Below, one piece after another: positions 49,372 through 60,236 of a DNA stretch of 64,000 bases. Position 1 is the stretch's first letter. Each line of letters opens with the position of its first letter. The notes beneath the pieces were generated by a model. It was not told the DNA's origin. It made no database searches and was given only the letters and a program-made list of their open reading frames with translations. Both the position numbers and the translations under genes were made by a program. Source of the DNA: Dactylonectria macrodidyma (Eukaryota; Ascomycota; Sordariomycetes; Hypocreales; Nectriaceae); contig JAGMUV010000004.1 of assembly GCA_020744425.1 (NCBI GenBank), positions 3,534,001 through 3,598,000 on the forward strand. Direction: 5' to 3'.

Positions 49372-50700
49372 ATGGCGATCCCCCCTTCCATCAGCCTCGG
49401 CGTCGAAGTCGAGTTCCTAACCGCCCAGTTCAGAGACGACCGTCAACCTGACGATGATCTTCACAGCAGATGGGCCTGCGGCCCTCCTTCAGAGAGCCCC
49501 TACGAGACTGCTTCTCCTGAAGGGCCTCACTATTGGGCGGAGATGTCTTCCGTTCTGGAAAGTTGCAAGGCTATCGCAGACACTGGGCTTCCAACAGCTT
49601 GCCCCTATCCCTCCGAGCCCGACGCTCTGAGCCCCATCATCAAGGATGCCAAGTGTGCTTCTGCAAATCCCGTACTGAAGTGTTCCAACGGCACTTCCAT
49701 CCGCACCTGGAACAACAACGCAGTTCAGTCTTCAGCTCGCGCTGGCTCCCAAGCCGGCTACTGGTTCATGACTCGAGAACGTCACATCTCTGTCGACGTG
49801 CGAAGAATCCCAGGAAAGTCACCCTCGACCAAGTACCACTGGCACGGAACCGAGTTGAACAGCCCGGTGCTGATTCTTCCCATCGAATTCGACAACAAGT
49901 TGCCTTCGCTCAAGCGCTGCCTCAACGCTATCCAAAACAACATGAAGATCGCCCTCAATGAAAGTTGTGGCCTCCATCTCCACGTCAACGACAACGGCAA
50001 ACTCAATCTCGATACTGCGAAACGGGTTGCCTGCCTGGTCCTTCTCCTCGAAGACCCCCTATTCTATCAGATCAGCCACCCTTCGCGTGGCAGGTCTCCC
50101 TTTTCGGTACGGATCAGCAAGGATTCAAAGGCTGTCCTGGAAAAGGGAGCGATTCCTAAACTCAAGGGCGACGGTGCCTTCCAGATCACAGCACTGAGCG
50201 CCCTTGCAGACAAACTTGAGGGACGCTGGAAGGTCAACAAGAAGATCATCGAAGCTATGAAGCGCATCTACGCTCAGCCTGACAGAGAGAGTCTCCGCAA
50301 CATCTTGAAGAAGTTCAACGAAGGCCCCGTTCATACGACTCGCCGATGCGGCCTCGTAGTGTCCTGCAACGACACCATCGAGTTCCGATACCCCGCGTCG
50401 ACCTTCGACACCGACTACATCGCGGCATGGGGACAACTCGTGCGACACATCTACGGACTCGCCATGAAGCCCGCCAACGAATTCTCTCATATCATCTGCC
50501 ATGTGTATGACGTCGTCACGCGGGGAGGGACTGCTGCGTGGGACAAGCCTGCCCGCTGGGAGGACGCCATGGAGGCCATCGAGTTCCGAGACGTCGGCCA
50601 TAGCGAGTGGAGCCGCTGGATCGAGGAGTTTAACGGGAAGTTGAAGGATCTAGACAAGCAGGGACCCATGCCCAGAATGCCCAGAATGTTGATTGACTGA
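49372..50700 (+). CDS. Amidoligase-fold protein (Amidoligase_2, GS-like)
   Basis: A single exon of 442 residues. The expected landmarks of the COOH-NH2 ligase group with glutamine-synthetase-like fold appear in order. There is GVEVEFL at 10-16 (the GxExE strand that binds metal), a second acid at Glu161 in TELNSPVL, CGLHLHVN at 199-206 (paired His), and an arginine-bearing strand IEFRYP at 336-341. These match known fungal members of Amidoligase_2, which are proposed to join amino groups to carboxyl groups in peptides or other small molecules. The real substrate is unknown. Length is normal. The gene converges on a stand-alone NWD/NLR-type domain gene. The CA-rich leader before the ATG contains no in-frame upstream start. 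An out-of-frame frame beginning 49023 overlaps the start. Confidence 0.88.
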   Translation: MAIPPSISLGVEVEFLTAQFRDDRQPDDDLHSRWACGPPSESPYETASPEGPHYWAEMSSVLESCKAIADTGLPTACPYPSEPDALSPIIKDAKCASANPVLKCSNGTSIRTWNNNAVQSSARAGSQAGYWFMTRERHISVDVRRIPGKSPSTKYHWHGTELNSPVLILPIEFDNKLPSLKRCLNAIQNNMKIALNESCGLHLHVNDNGKLNLDTAKRVACLVLLLEDPLFYQISHPSRGRSPFSVRISKDSKAVLEKGAIPKLKGDGAFQITALSALADKLEGRWKVNKKIIEAMKRIYAQPDRESLRNILKKFNEGPVHTTRRCGLVVSCNDTIEFRYPASTFDTDYIAAWGQLVRHIYGLAMKPANEFSHIICHVYDVVTRGGTAAWDKPARWEDAMEAIEFRDVGHSEWSRWIEEFNGKLKDLDKQGPMPRMPRMLID

Positions 50701-51155
50701 TCGGAACACCGTTGGGCAGAAACGTTGTCTTCCATTCGCTGAGTTAGCGAGTTTTCATTCTAAGGGGTTGGATTCGGCATAGACTTTTTAATGCTTGTAC
50801 TTTACAGGTGGCAAGAGAAGTTTGGTAATCTGCAATTAGACCAATGATAATGAGATTTCATTGTAAACTTTTCCGACTTTTTGTGACATGGCTTCTTAAG
50901 TAGCCTTGAAACGATGGCTATGGGCTATCGTCTGATGGTCAACTTTTCCTAGCGAGAGAACGTGGATGGAAGAAAAGTTTAGATGCATATGGTCTTCCTA
51001 CCAACAAGTAATAGTTTCAAGGAAGATGACACATGACTCAGGTTTCAAGGGGTTTAGCTTGTCAATTGCAGGTCACATCCCCCTTAATACTGGTACGTGG
51101 GGTTGGTTGGTTGGTTGGTTGGTCTTGAGTATACAGAAGTAATATTTCTCGTCTG
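50701..51155. other. Convergent 3' intergenic region
   Basis: 455 bases between the amidoligase and the NWD gene, with a (GGTT)6 tract at 51099-51122. No NACHT or other NLR remnant is visible in it. Confidence 0.6.
51099..51122. repeat. (GGTT)6 microsatellite
   Basis: Six tandem GGTT units just downstream of the NWD-type gene. Confidence 0.9.
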
Positions 51156-52186
51156 TCAATCCATGTTCCCTGAATCAACTACATCAGCACCAAAATGTGA
51201 CGAATTCTCCGTCTTGCAATCGCCTAGCGATCGTTGATCTGTTTTGACCCCTTGCCATATCAACTCCTGTGCCTCTTCAGTAACGTGCCGCTCGACAGTC
51301 CGCGTCAGCTCCGCGTCCGCATCACGCATCCTCTCCGCCATGGCCTGCCAGCCGTGCCAATCGACGACGTTCCGAGCAGCCCGATTCCAGGAGCTTGCAG
51401 CGGCGCAGACGCAATTCATCTCGCACTCCAAGATGCGGCGATACAGCAACAGCACGGCTTCGCGGGTCTGCTCTCGCAAGCGCAGGAAGTCGTGCTCATC
51501 ACTCCAGGCAGAGGGGTGCAGGATGTGGGGGAGGGATGTGAAGCGGGGGATGTTTGTGGTGAGGTGTAGGAAGCCTTGGGAGACATCTGGATGCCTGAGA
51601 AGAGGATCTAGGAGTAGCTGCGCTCATATTAGCCACGACATGCAGATGGAAAGTTTCTTCAGGACTGAGAGCGCACATAATGACGTACGGGGGTGAGAGA
51701 ACATATTCCAGCCCACGCAACCGCGGCGCCGGGATGCCCGTCCAGCAACGAAGCAACCGTCTTGCGAGCCTCAACCAAGACGTTTCTCGCCAGATCATCG
51801 CCGGCATCAGACCGCGAGCTCAGCTCTCGCGTCAACCCAGCCGACGCAACGGTCGCCATGGTCTCAAGGCGACGAGGTCCTCCCGGCAGACCGGCGGAGC
51901 TTCCATTGAGGCCCTGGTTGGGCAATTGCTGCATCAGAATCGACTCGTAGGCCAAGACCAGGCCGGTGGTGCTGAGATTGGCTTTGAGGGCGTCGTAGGC
52001 CGTGTTCCAGAGCTCCGTCTCCTGCACATGCCGCGTGGCTCGGTTGTGGCTGCAGGCGATGCCATGTAGGGAACAGGGTCGGGCAGACGGCGTGTCATTC
52101 GCATGGTGACGGATCTTCCCCACGATGCGTTTGACTCGACTAGTTGTCGCCCGTGGTGGCTTGGTGAGTGTAGTGGCGGGACTCAT
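51156..52186 (-). CDS. Stand-alone NLR N-terminal (NWD-NACHT_N-like) domain protein
   Basis: Two exons (52186-51689 and 51617-51156) join to 319 residues. The 71-nt intron has GTACGT/CGCAG edges and a GGCTAAT branch site. From about residue 48 the sequence follows the N-terminal domain that precedes NACHT in fungal NWD-type NLRs: LWNTAYDALKANLS, then EARKTVASLLDGHPGAAVAWAGIC, then a long helical stretch with WHGWQ and a closing helix EEAQELIWQGVK. No NACHT P-loop, WD40, ankyrin or TPR part follows; a TGA ends the frame at 51158-51156. In complete fungal NLRs this domain acts as a sensor-coupled module in non-self recognition and cell death. A free domain may be a partner, a decoy, or a remnant. 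A clean start (MSPATTL) and a 120-base upstream palindrome argue for an expressed gene. Confidence 0.78.
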
Positions 52187-54151
52187 CTTGTTTAAGCAAA
52201 TGGGTGGGATTCTAACAAAGGTAGGATGCTGTAGTTGGAGTTGATCATGGCCATTGCGTGTCAACAGATGCAGCTCGTGTGATGTTTATTGATGGACAGA
52301 TGGATGACAATCGATCGATCGATTGACCATGTCGATTGCCGAAACAAGACTTGCCGTTGGCATCCCCCTCATCCTACTTTTCCCCAGAGTCGGTGATGAC
52401 CAGAGCCATCTTGGTAATGACGTTGGATGACAAGCTGACTCGCTCTCGGCTCTCGGGTTCCATCTCAGGCTTGGCGAAAGGGCTTTAGGGGCCCCAAAGT
52501 GTCAAGTCCAAGAAAGTGACGTTGAGATGTTCACAGATCGGGCCGGTTGAGGTTTGTTGCTGATGGGGCATTTCGTCATCATTGGCCTGATACAAGGCAT
52601 TGGACTGGGCCAAGGTTTGCAGGGCTGCCCACTGTAGCCCACTGTCAAACCCCACTGGAGCGCAGCGGAGACTCGGCAGAGCACGCGGACAGGCTGCCCT
52701 AGCAGATGACGGACTGCGCGAGGGTCCGGCAACCCGCAGCAAGACACATGGGTTGGAGCTAAGATGACGGCACCTACGGCCAATCAGACTGCCTCCGTCA
52801 AACCCTACGGGTAACAGTGCCTTTTTCTAGGGTCATGTCAATAGCCGGTGGGTGGGTTGCTAGGGTTGGCTGAACAGGGAAGTGATCAGTGGTCAGGGGC
52901 TTGGGGCTTCCAGTGGATTGGCCGCCTACGGGCCGGGCTGAATGAACCCCACCGCACGCATGGCAGAAGCCACCCCGCCTAACCCGCCAATACCCAAACG
53001 CCGCAATCGTTGGCGTCGAATAGAGTGTCGAGGAGCGAAACCCTGTTGACTGTCAATGTTGACTGTCAAGAATCTGCTTGATTCAGACTCGAGTTGCTAA
53101 TAGAAATGGGACGAAGCAGACTGGACAGACTAGCAGGTTACTGGAATTCTGCCCTGAAGCCAGCTTTTGTTTCGCTTTAGTCTCTCTTGTTTGTTTCCGT
53201 ATCGGGTTTGGGCAAGAAACCTGTCTCTTGGTGTAGGTTCCGGGTCCCCAAGCGTGCCTTGATGCTGCCAGCCAACCATGGCCCAGACCCCCAGGCTCAT
53301 GGATGGCTGCTTGTCTCAGGCCGTCAACTCGAAACAAACCAAATAAACATCCAATGCCATTGCACAGGAAGGCCCCCCTTATCAACCCAGCGTCCCAGTT
53401 TCGGAGCCTTCAACCTTAACCAGCACCAGGATCCCGAGCTGGCTACCCTGGACGCTGATCGAGACAAAAATGCCCCTCCCCCTTCAACTTAATTTGACGG
53501 GGAACGTTTTGTAGAGAGCGGAGGAGGAGGATGTGTTGTCCGATGCCTGGGATAAATCAGAAGCCATGATTAACGTGCGGGAAACAGGCGATGTGCATGG
53601 CGAGATCAAATTGCAGCCCGTTTTTAGCCACGCTCTACTTGAAACAATCCATCATCTCACCAACCATCTCCGTGTTCGCCCACTGCCTCTTCTTGGCCCT
53701 CACGGCACCCGGGATGCGGATGCTTGCCTGGCCTCGTTGCTTTCTGTTCTTTTCGCTCCTTTACCTTCTCTTCTCAGTGTCGGCTCACTTTGATCTCATA
53801 CTCGCTTTTACTGCCCGCATCCGTTTCCCTGTGCTTCTTCTATGACATTCTCTTCGCGTCGTTCGTTGTGTCTTCTATTCACTTTACCTTTCAGTCCTTG
53901 ATTCACTCTTCTCTACTCTCACACGCGCCCTTTGCTTCTATTCACGACGTTTCCGAACCTCTTACAGTGTTGATCACTGGATTATCCTACATTCTCAGAC
54001 ACTCATTTGTTTCCCTCCATTCCACCAACTGCCTGTCACCTCGCAGCCACAACATCTTCCAAGCCTCGAAACACCATCTGCAATTCGAAACAACTCGCCG
54101 CAAAGCACTCCATCAATCACACTCCTTCTTTCTCACGACAAACTGCAAACG
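52187..54151. other. Divergent intergenic region
   Basis: Promoters of the NWD-type gene (left) and of the Hce2 gene (right). The final 300 bases before the ATG at 54152 are pyrimidine-rich and may be a long leader. No gene. Confidence 0.5.
52308..52325. repeat. 18-bp perfect palindrome in the promoter of the NWD gene
   Basis: The sequence reads CAATCGATCGATCGATTG, which equals its own reverse complement. It begins 122 bases before the ATG of the 52186 gene. It could be a binding site for a dimeric regulator. Confidence 0.7.
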
Positions 54152-54826
54152 ATGCGTTTCATTGCCAACCCCGTTGCCCTCGCGGCTCTGCTGGCCCGCT
54201 TCGTTTCGGCCGCACCCGCCGAACTCACCACCGCGGCTGCTTCTGAGGCTGCCACCACTACCGTCACGCCCGCCGAACCAGGGCTCGTCATCGTTTCGAC
54301 TGTACTGACTTGTGGATCGGTTGTCACAGCCACTGCTCTTGCCGCCGCCGATGAGGTGCCCGCCTGGTGGACTCCCACTGCTCACCACCAAAAGGCATGC
54401 GATGCAGCCTCGTTCGACGAAGCATCCACCGACAACCCGGTTAATGCCGCCGACTGGAACGACTGTGCTTCCCTGTACAGCGAGTGGTCTTCCTACAATG
54501 GCACCTTCACCACCGGGCACAGGAACACCGCCGAAGAGGACGATACCAGCTACGACTACCCTGCGACCAAGCGCGACACCACCGAGGTTGACTACATCCC
54601 AGTCATGCAGTCTGGATCCTGCACCTTCGCCCTCAAGCCAGACTCCCTAGACCACCTACTAGTCATGGGCGACGTCGACGTTAGCGACATCCTCAAGGAG
54701 GCCCTGAACGGGTACTCGTCCGGTATGATGCTGGGCGTCCGCGGCAGCGCCAATTGCGCTGTCCGGGGAGGAGGCCAGGGCGTCAAGGCTGCCCTTGGAT
54801 GGCAGCTATACTACCCCGGTGCTTAA
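54152..54826 (+). CDS. Secreted Hce2/Ecp2-like protein
   Basis: A single exon of 224 residues with a signal peptide (about residues 1-20). A Thr/Ala-rich pro-region follows, then the Hce2 signature: Cys 83 in KACDAASF, Cys 105 in WNDC, Cys 157 in SGSCTFAL, Cys 202 in ANCAV. The four-Cys spacing fits the Ecp2 effector group, where the pairs form two disulfides. Homologues are secreted and in some plant pathogens act as effectors, while in many saprobes they have no known role. A Lys-Arg at 140-141 could be a protease site, but it lies inside the Cys framework. A fifth Cys at 54 is extra. Annotated as a possible effector; no function can be assigned here. Confidence 0.83.
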   Translation: MRFIANPVALAALLARFVSAAPAELTTAAASEAATTTVTPAEPGLVIVSTVLTCGSVVTATALAAADEVPAWWTPTAHHQKACDAASFDEASTDNPVNAADWNDCASLYSEWSSYNGTFTTGHRNTAEEDDTSYDYPATKRDTTEVDYIPVMQSGSCTFALKPDSLDHLLVMGDVDVSDILKEALNGYSSGMMLGVRGSANCAVRGGGQGVKAALGWQLYYPGA

Positions 54827-55716
54827 ACGCCAGCTCGAAATCTTGTCGCCCAAGGTGCCATCTGACTATCCAAGGTGACGAGCAAACGACGGAGCATGTA
54901 CGACTGAAACGAGACGCAAGATGAACCAGCAAGCAATGATGAGGACGAAAGGAGAATAACCACAAGCACAAAGGCTGGGCCTAGGCGAAAACGCAACTGC
55001 AATTCACTTCTACCGCACAACATACCCACAGCCTCTTTTCACCTTTTCACACTCTCCAGACTTTACTCTCCCCCACATAACCAAACTTTTTTCTTGCGTT
55101 CAGAACCAGGACAGGAAGGCACAACGACGATGCGGGATCATGACGGAACAGTTTACGAGGGGCGAATGGCGTCTAAGGAATTATTGTTTTGCCGGTACGG
55201 CCGGGGAAGAAACTTTGCATGGAATGGAAATGACGTCGGATTACATACCACTCCAGCTATAGTCCAGGCTCAGTTTTTTGAGTTCAAACTCGTCTTCTCT
55301 CTTCACATTGGCCCATGGCATTTGCTCCGCGCACATTGAACCCACAATTTCTTCCCTCTTGTTAATGTGTCAAATGCCTTGATCAACTGAAAGCCACGTG
55401 GTATTTCTTCTCTTGGTGTCCTTGTTGTCTAGTTCTAGTACATATTCTCGTTCAGTCATAATCTTGTTCGTGGGGCATCAATGCTAATGGTGGCCCTCAT
55501 AGCAAGTTCGTATCGTATCGTCATGTGTCGCCAGTCCCGTTTTGCTTCGTTCCTTTAGCGCCTCGCAAAAATAAAATCCAAAGCAAGAAAGCCCGTCACA
55601 ATAATCCCGAGGCCCGGATCCATTTGCCAGAGACGTCACGTTGAGTGCCCGCACCCAAGGTCGTCTTTGCGGGACCTGCGTCCACCTCCAGCCATATGTC
55701 CATCCTCTCCCGTCGC
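54827..55716. other. Convergent 3' intergenic region
   Basis: About 890 bases with no gene, mostly 3' flank of both genes. Confidence 0.55.
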
Positions 55717-56985
55717 CTAACGCCTCCTAGCCGTCTTCTCCGCCGCCCTCTGCCTTTCGGAGGCCTGTCTACGACGTTCCTCTGACACCCCCAGCCTTTT
55801 TTGGACGATTTCGAACTCCTGTTGTAACCGCGTGTGCTCTCCGGCTTTTGCGTCGGCGACGATAAGTTTCCTTCGCAGAAATTCGAGATCCTGCTTGGCT
55901 TTCGTCCTGGTCGCCTGCAGCTGCTTGTTCAGTTCTTGGATTTCGTCACCTCGTTCTTGACAGGCCTTGATGTAGAAGTCTTTCTGCCGACAGTCCTCTC
56001 GCTGTCTGGCCAGCAGCTGGGTGTAGCTCCAGTAAGCTCTGCCACCGCTCCTCTTGGCGTTTGGGTGTTCTCCGTCAATCATGTCTTGAGACAAATTCGC
56101 GACCTGTGTCTTAAGTTCGGCAACCTCGCGCTGCAGCTTCCCGTTGAGGAAGCGTTCTACTGCGAGTTCCTCTTGAAGGCGCGCCATGTCGGGAGTCGAG
56201 ACCGTCGACCCGAACGAGACCGACCTACTTTGGTTATTACCTCCGCTGGTCGAGCGTCCCCTTTCCTGTTGCTCTGCTTGAAGTCGTTGCTCCTTTCTAT
56301 ACCGTAAATCCTCTCTCTGGCGTTCCTCCTCCCTGGCGTCATGGGCGGCCTTTCTGGAGGCGGGCGTGACGGTCGGAGCCTTCAAGCCGGGTTGGGCGAC
56401 TGCCTCGACAGTCAACGCAAGGTCCTGGGATTCCCATAGCTCCTCCTCTTCATTCTCCTTCGATAGCATGGGTAAAATGGCAAGTGTCGAGATCAAAAAG
56501 ATCACAACGAAAGCGATGAGTGCGAAAATGAGGATGTCAGCGATGTCCAAGATACGCATGATCCAGAAGTGCAGAATCGAGGGAGCGTCCTGAATGGGCC
56601 GGTTGATGCTCCATGTCCAGAACCGGAACAAAACACTGGAAGTAGCCCAGAGCGTATCCCAAAGGATGATGGCCACTCGGATAGGAAGACGATACATCAA
56701 GCAGGCGATGGTCGACAGTTGCATCATTTGCAAGGCTGAGAGGCGCTTGAAGTATGCGAAGGCAGCGTTGGCGGGAGCAAAAAGCAGTCGTGGGTTTTGG
56801 TAGATTTGGGGAGCGAGATCCTGGAGTGCATTCTTCGCAATTGCAGCGAGTCGATAGAGTGTGACGATGATGTCTATAAACAGAAAGAGGAGGCTTGCGA
56901 TCTGTTGCATGGTGGTCTTGGGTCGGTAGATAAGTGGCGAGACACTGATATGCCCTGGGGGCGCTTGGTTGCTCAGTGAAGGCAT
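55717..56985 (-). CDS. Membrane protein with C-terminal coiled coil, unknown function
   Basis: A single exon of 422 residues. The first half holds about four hydrophobic helices (residues about 25-50, 85-105, 105-125 and 140-175, the last pair the clearest). After residue 180 the protein is charged, with Glu/Arg/Gln heptads forming a long coiled coil (about 205-420) broken by a Ser-rich linker near 245-265. It ends in an Arg-rich tail. The layout fits a membrane-tethered scaffold, for example on the ER, but this is inference and I recognise no family. The divergent neighbour begins far upstream at 60237. Confidence 0.72.
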   Translation of the reverse strand: MPSLSNQAPPGHISVSPLIYRPKTTMQQIASLLFLFIDIIVTLYRLAAIAKNALQDLAPQIYQNPRLLFAPANAAFAYFKRLSALQMMQLSTIACLMYRLPIRVAIILWDTLWATSSVLFRFWTWSINRPIQDAPSILHFWIMRILDIADILIFALIAFVVIFLISTLAILPMLSKENEEEELWESQDLALTVEAVAQPGLKAPTVTPASRKAAHDAREEERQREDLRYRKEQRLQAEQQERGRSTSGGNNQSRSVSFGSTVSTPDMARLQEELAVERFLNGKLQREVAELKTQVANLSQDMIDGEHPNAKRSGGRAYWSYTQLLARQREDCRQKDFYIKACQERGDEIQELNKQLQATRTKAKQDLEFLRRKLIVADAKAGEHTRLQQEFEIVQKRLGVSEERRRQASERQRAAEKTARRR

Positions 56986-59900
56986 TGTTTCTGCGTGTTT
57001 CTGTGTGTAGGTGAATTTTCTCGTGGTACGAAAGCGCAGGTTTGACAGTTCAGAGACTTTGCAGGTTTGATAGCTGGGAGCCTTTGCAGGTTTTATCTGT
57101 GAGTCGACGAAGTGAAGAGATTATCAAGGTCGTTGAAAATTTAACACTTTGGCAAAGGCAAAGGACAAGGAAATATCCCCCAAGGTGTTTGCTTTGTTTG
57201 GCGAGAATTTGTTGTGCGGTTTTTGTGAGGCAAATTACGAACAGTCAGTTCTGATGGTGAAATCATAGCGAGCAGCCAACCCCGAATCGTGAACAACGTT
57301 TGCTCTGCCTGTCATTCACGCTGCCACTCGCAAACAACCCGAGCAGGTGGCAGCCAGGTGAGAGCAAGGTGACACCAAAGCGTAACCCACCAGCTGGCCA
57401 CAAGCTGGGCCATGCGCGGTGACCAACAAAAGATGGTAAAGAATTCATCGCAAAATCCAAGTGATTAGATGACTGGTGATTGCATCTACTCGCGCATTCT
57501 GCTTGGGGCGGCTGAGAGTTATCCCAGTGTTTGGCTTGCACAAGACAACACACAATACGGCAGCCAAGACACAGAAGTGGCTCTTAGACCTCGTATTGGG
57601 CGTTGGCGACTGCTGAACAGCCCCAAAAATCGCGTGGAGGTTGAACCGTCCCCCCGGGTCCAAAACAAACGCCCAACACAGATCTGGACGGACACAAGGG
57701 AAAACTCAAAGCGAGGACAATACCCGCCGTTCAGCTGAGACTCACGCAAGGGCCCCAGCGAGACTTTGGCCACGACCCAGGACTTTGGGATCCCAAGCCA
57801 TGGCCCAGCCTAAAGGAGCGCCTCTTTAGAAGGGCTGAGGGAAGAACGCAGCAAGCGCACTCCACAGGCTCGCGCGTGGCTGCCAGGAAGCTTTCAGCCA
57901 GGTTCCAGAGTCCTGGGTCACAACAGTCGGTGTAGGCTTCTCCGTTCTCCATATTCACAATCTTGGCTTTCAGATCCATCGCGAATAGGCGAGCGCGTGA
58001 GTCTAGACGTTTTCAAGAATCGTCGGTTTGATTGGCGCCGCTTGGCGATCTTGGAGAATGTGAAGACGAAGCCCTCGGTTTCATGTCCCCGCGCTTCCAG
58101 CCTCCAGATGTGCTCCCGCTCGTCATGGTTCGTCAGCGGCCCGATGCTACAAGACGATCGGCGCCAGCTACGACATCTCAAGAAGCTGTAACAAGTTCCT
58201 TCGAGTTATCCAGGAACGTGGTCGGTGTCGGTTTCGGCTTGGTTGGGCGAAGGTGGGAGGGTGAGTCTGGTCGGTAGGTTTGCGCTCCAAGGGCAGCTCC
58301 ACAAGGAGACTGGAATGCTCGTTCCTATATAGACTTTCGACGACCCGTCCAGTGGCCGATGACGCGCAACGGAACTTGCCTACGCAGCCTGTGGGAATTC
58401 CGGTCTCCTCCAATCTGGCAGATGCAGTTCCTGGTGCCGCGCACGGCCAGTTCTCAGTGGCCGTGATAGTTTCCGGCTGCTTTCACGGGGCTTTCACGGA
58501 GGAGGGAGGATCGGCGTTGGCAGACCCCCTTTGGCGACTAGAGATGACCCATGGCGACTAGAATGGCCCATGGCGACAAAGAGTGGCCCATGACGACTAT
58601 CATGACCCCCAAAGAAAGGCAGAGTCGGTGAACTAGAATGCCCCATGGCAACTATCACGACCTCCAAGGAATGGCATAGTCGACGACAAGGCGCCTCACC
58701 GTCGGGAAGTTCCAAGTGTAGATTGGAGAATCTCCCGTCTTCCCATCTCACGCAAGTTTGTTCTGGACCTTTGATTTTAGCATGCACCTATCACTTACTA
58801 GGTGTATGCTAATGATTGTGACAATCTAATCTCGACTAGTATTCAGGGACATTGAGACAAACGCCTCCTCAGCCCATGATGACCCCGGGCCTACACAGCC
58901 ATTTGGCCGCGCGTCCCGCAACCAAGCCATTTCATCTCCTCCATTCTCCAGTCTCGAACCCAGAGCCATGTGGCAAGTCAGCCTCTCCCCGAGAGCCCGG
59001 AGGTCAGCTGTGTGAGATGGAAGCTGAGGAGGGGCACCGAGTGTCAAAAAAGGCAAGTTGCCCGCTCAATAGCTCATTGAGGCACTAAAGGGCATTTCTT
59101 GACCCCCGGTGCGCGCCAAGGTCGGTTCTGCCCCCCCCACCGTTCCGTAGACCGATCACAGATGGTGAGATACACGCACTAATGTTTTTGCACAGGCCAC
59201 ACTGCGCCAACCGCGCCTTGTCAACGCGGTCCGGGTGGGTGGAAGACGCATCCGCAAAATCCGGGGCCAAGCCTCTAAGGCAAATGAACCCGCCACCAGC
59301 CCGAGCGTCCTCGGTGCCATCCCCATCAGAGAGCCAGGCGTCCCAATGAACACGCGTGAGTTGCGACCGTCTATCACACCTGATTGTCTTGGCTTCCCGC
59401 GGCCCGTGACCAAGTCATTCATCAATCATCAGTTTGTCTGGCAAGAAACTCGTAGCTACCCGCGTATTGAGGTTGGTCTTGGCACTGCGCAAGTCTCGCC
59501 GAACGACGGACCGTCCACGGGCATATTGAAGGCGAGAATCAACGCACAACACCTACCTACCTAACCTCAACAAACCTAAGAACCTGCGGCTACGGACGTA
59601 CTCGGCATAGACCCGGTAGTTGGACCGACTCAGTTCCGCTTCTTGGCATGTGCATCGGTCAATGAGCGGGAGAGCACCCGGAACCCGGAAAGTCACAATG
59701 ACGTTGTCCTCCCTGGTCTCCCTCTCTCTTCCCCAGAAGCCACTTCACGGAAATACTCCCAAAGGGGGCAAACGCCCTCGTACGCCTCGTACGCCTCGTC
59801 ACTCACGGTAAATGCCGGGGTCGAGCCTCCTCCCACGTTCCCACAATGGCCCGGCCAGTCGGGTCAGACACTGCGAGTAAGTCAAGCCTCAATTAAACCT

Positions 59901-60236
59901 TGGATCCATGGGCCTGGGCGGCGGCAGCCTATTAAACTATGTTCTGCCGACACCGTTGACTTTGGTACCGCATGTCACAACTCACATCTGAAAAAAAGAG
60001 GCCGCGGAAATGCCCTGTCGGCTTTTCGGGACAATTTAAATTTCACATCCCTCCCTCCCCCAAACATTTGCCCGCACTCTCGAGATTGTCCAACAACCTT
60101 GCTGCAAAACACGACTTTATTCGGCTCAAACTGGCAGCTGAGACTGGCAACGGTAATTCACCCATCAACGCCATCCTAATCTGCCGACGAGCTGGTCTCA
60201 TTTCACAACACCCTTCACCCTGCGATTCAACACCGC
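56986..60236. other. Long intergenic region with a degenerate repeat
   Basis: 3.2 kb with no supportable gene. Frames near 57.7-58.2 kb on the minus strand look slightly protein-like but have no start or intron pattern that holds. A degenerate 20-bp repeat is at 58531-58685. Confidence 0.5.
58531..58685. repeat. Degenerate 19-20-bp repeat of the type GGCGACTAGARTGGCCCAT
   Basis: Three near-adjacent units of about 20 bp (58533-58591) are followed by a diverged fourth. A second, more diverged block with the same order of words follows at 58631-58685, so the area may be a duplicated minisatellite. Confidence 0.6.

Noticed and set aside
49023..49451. Open frame of 142 residues overlapping the amidoligase start
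   Set aside because: Thr/Ser-rich translation of the CA-rich leader in another frame; transcripts probably begin downstream of its ATG.
57731..58181. Minus-strand frames resembling a protein (around 'MENGEAYTDCCD')
   Set aside because: No start, intron or frame combination extends it; no family resemblance.
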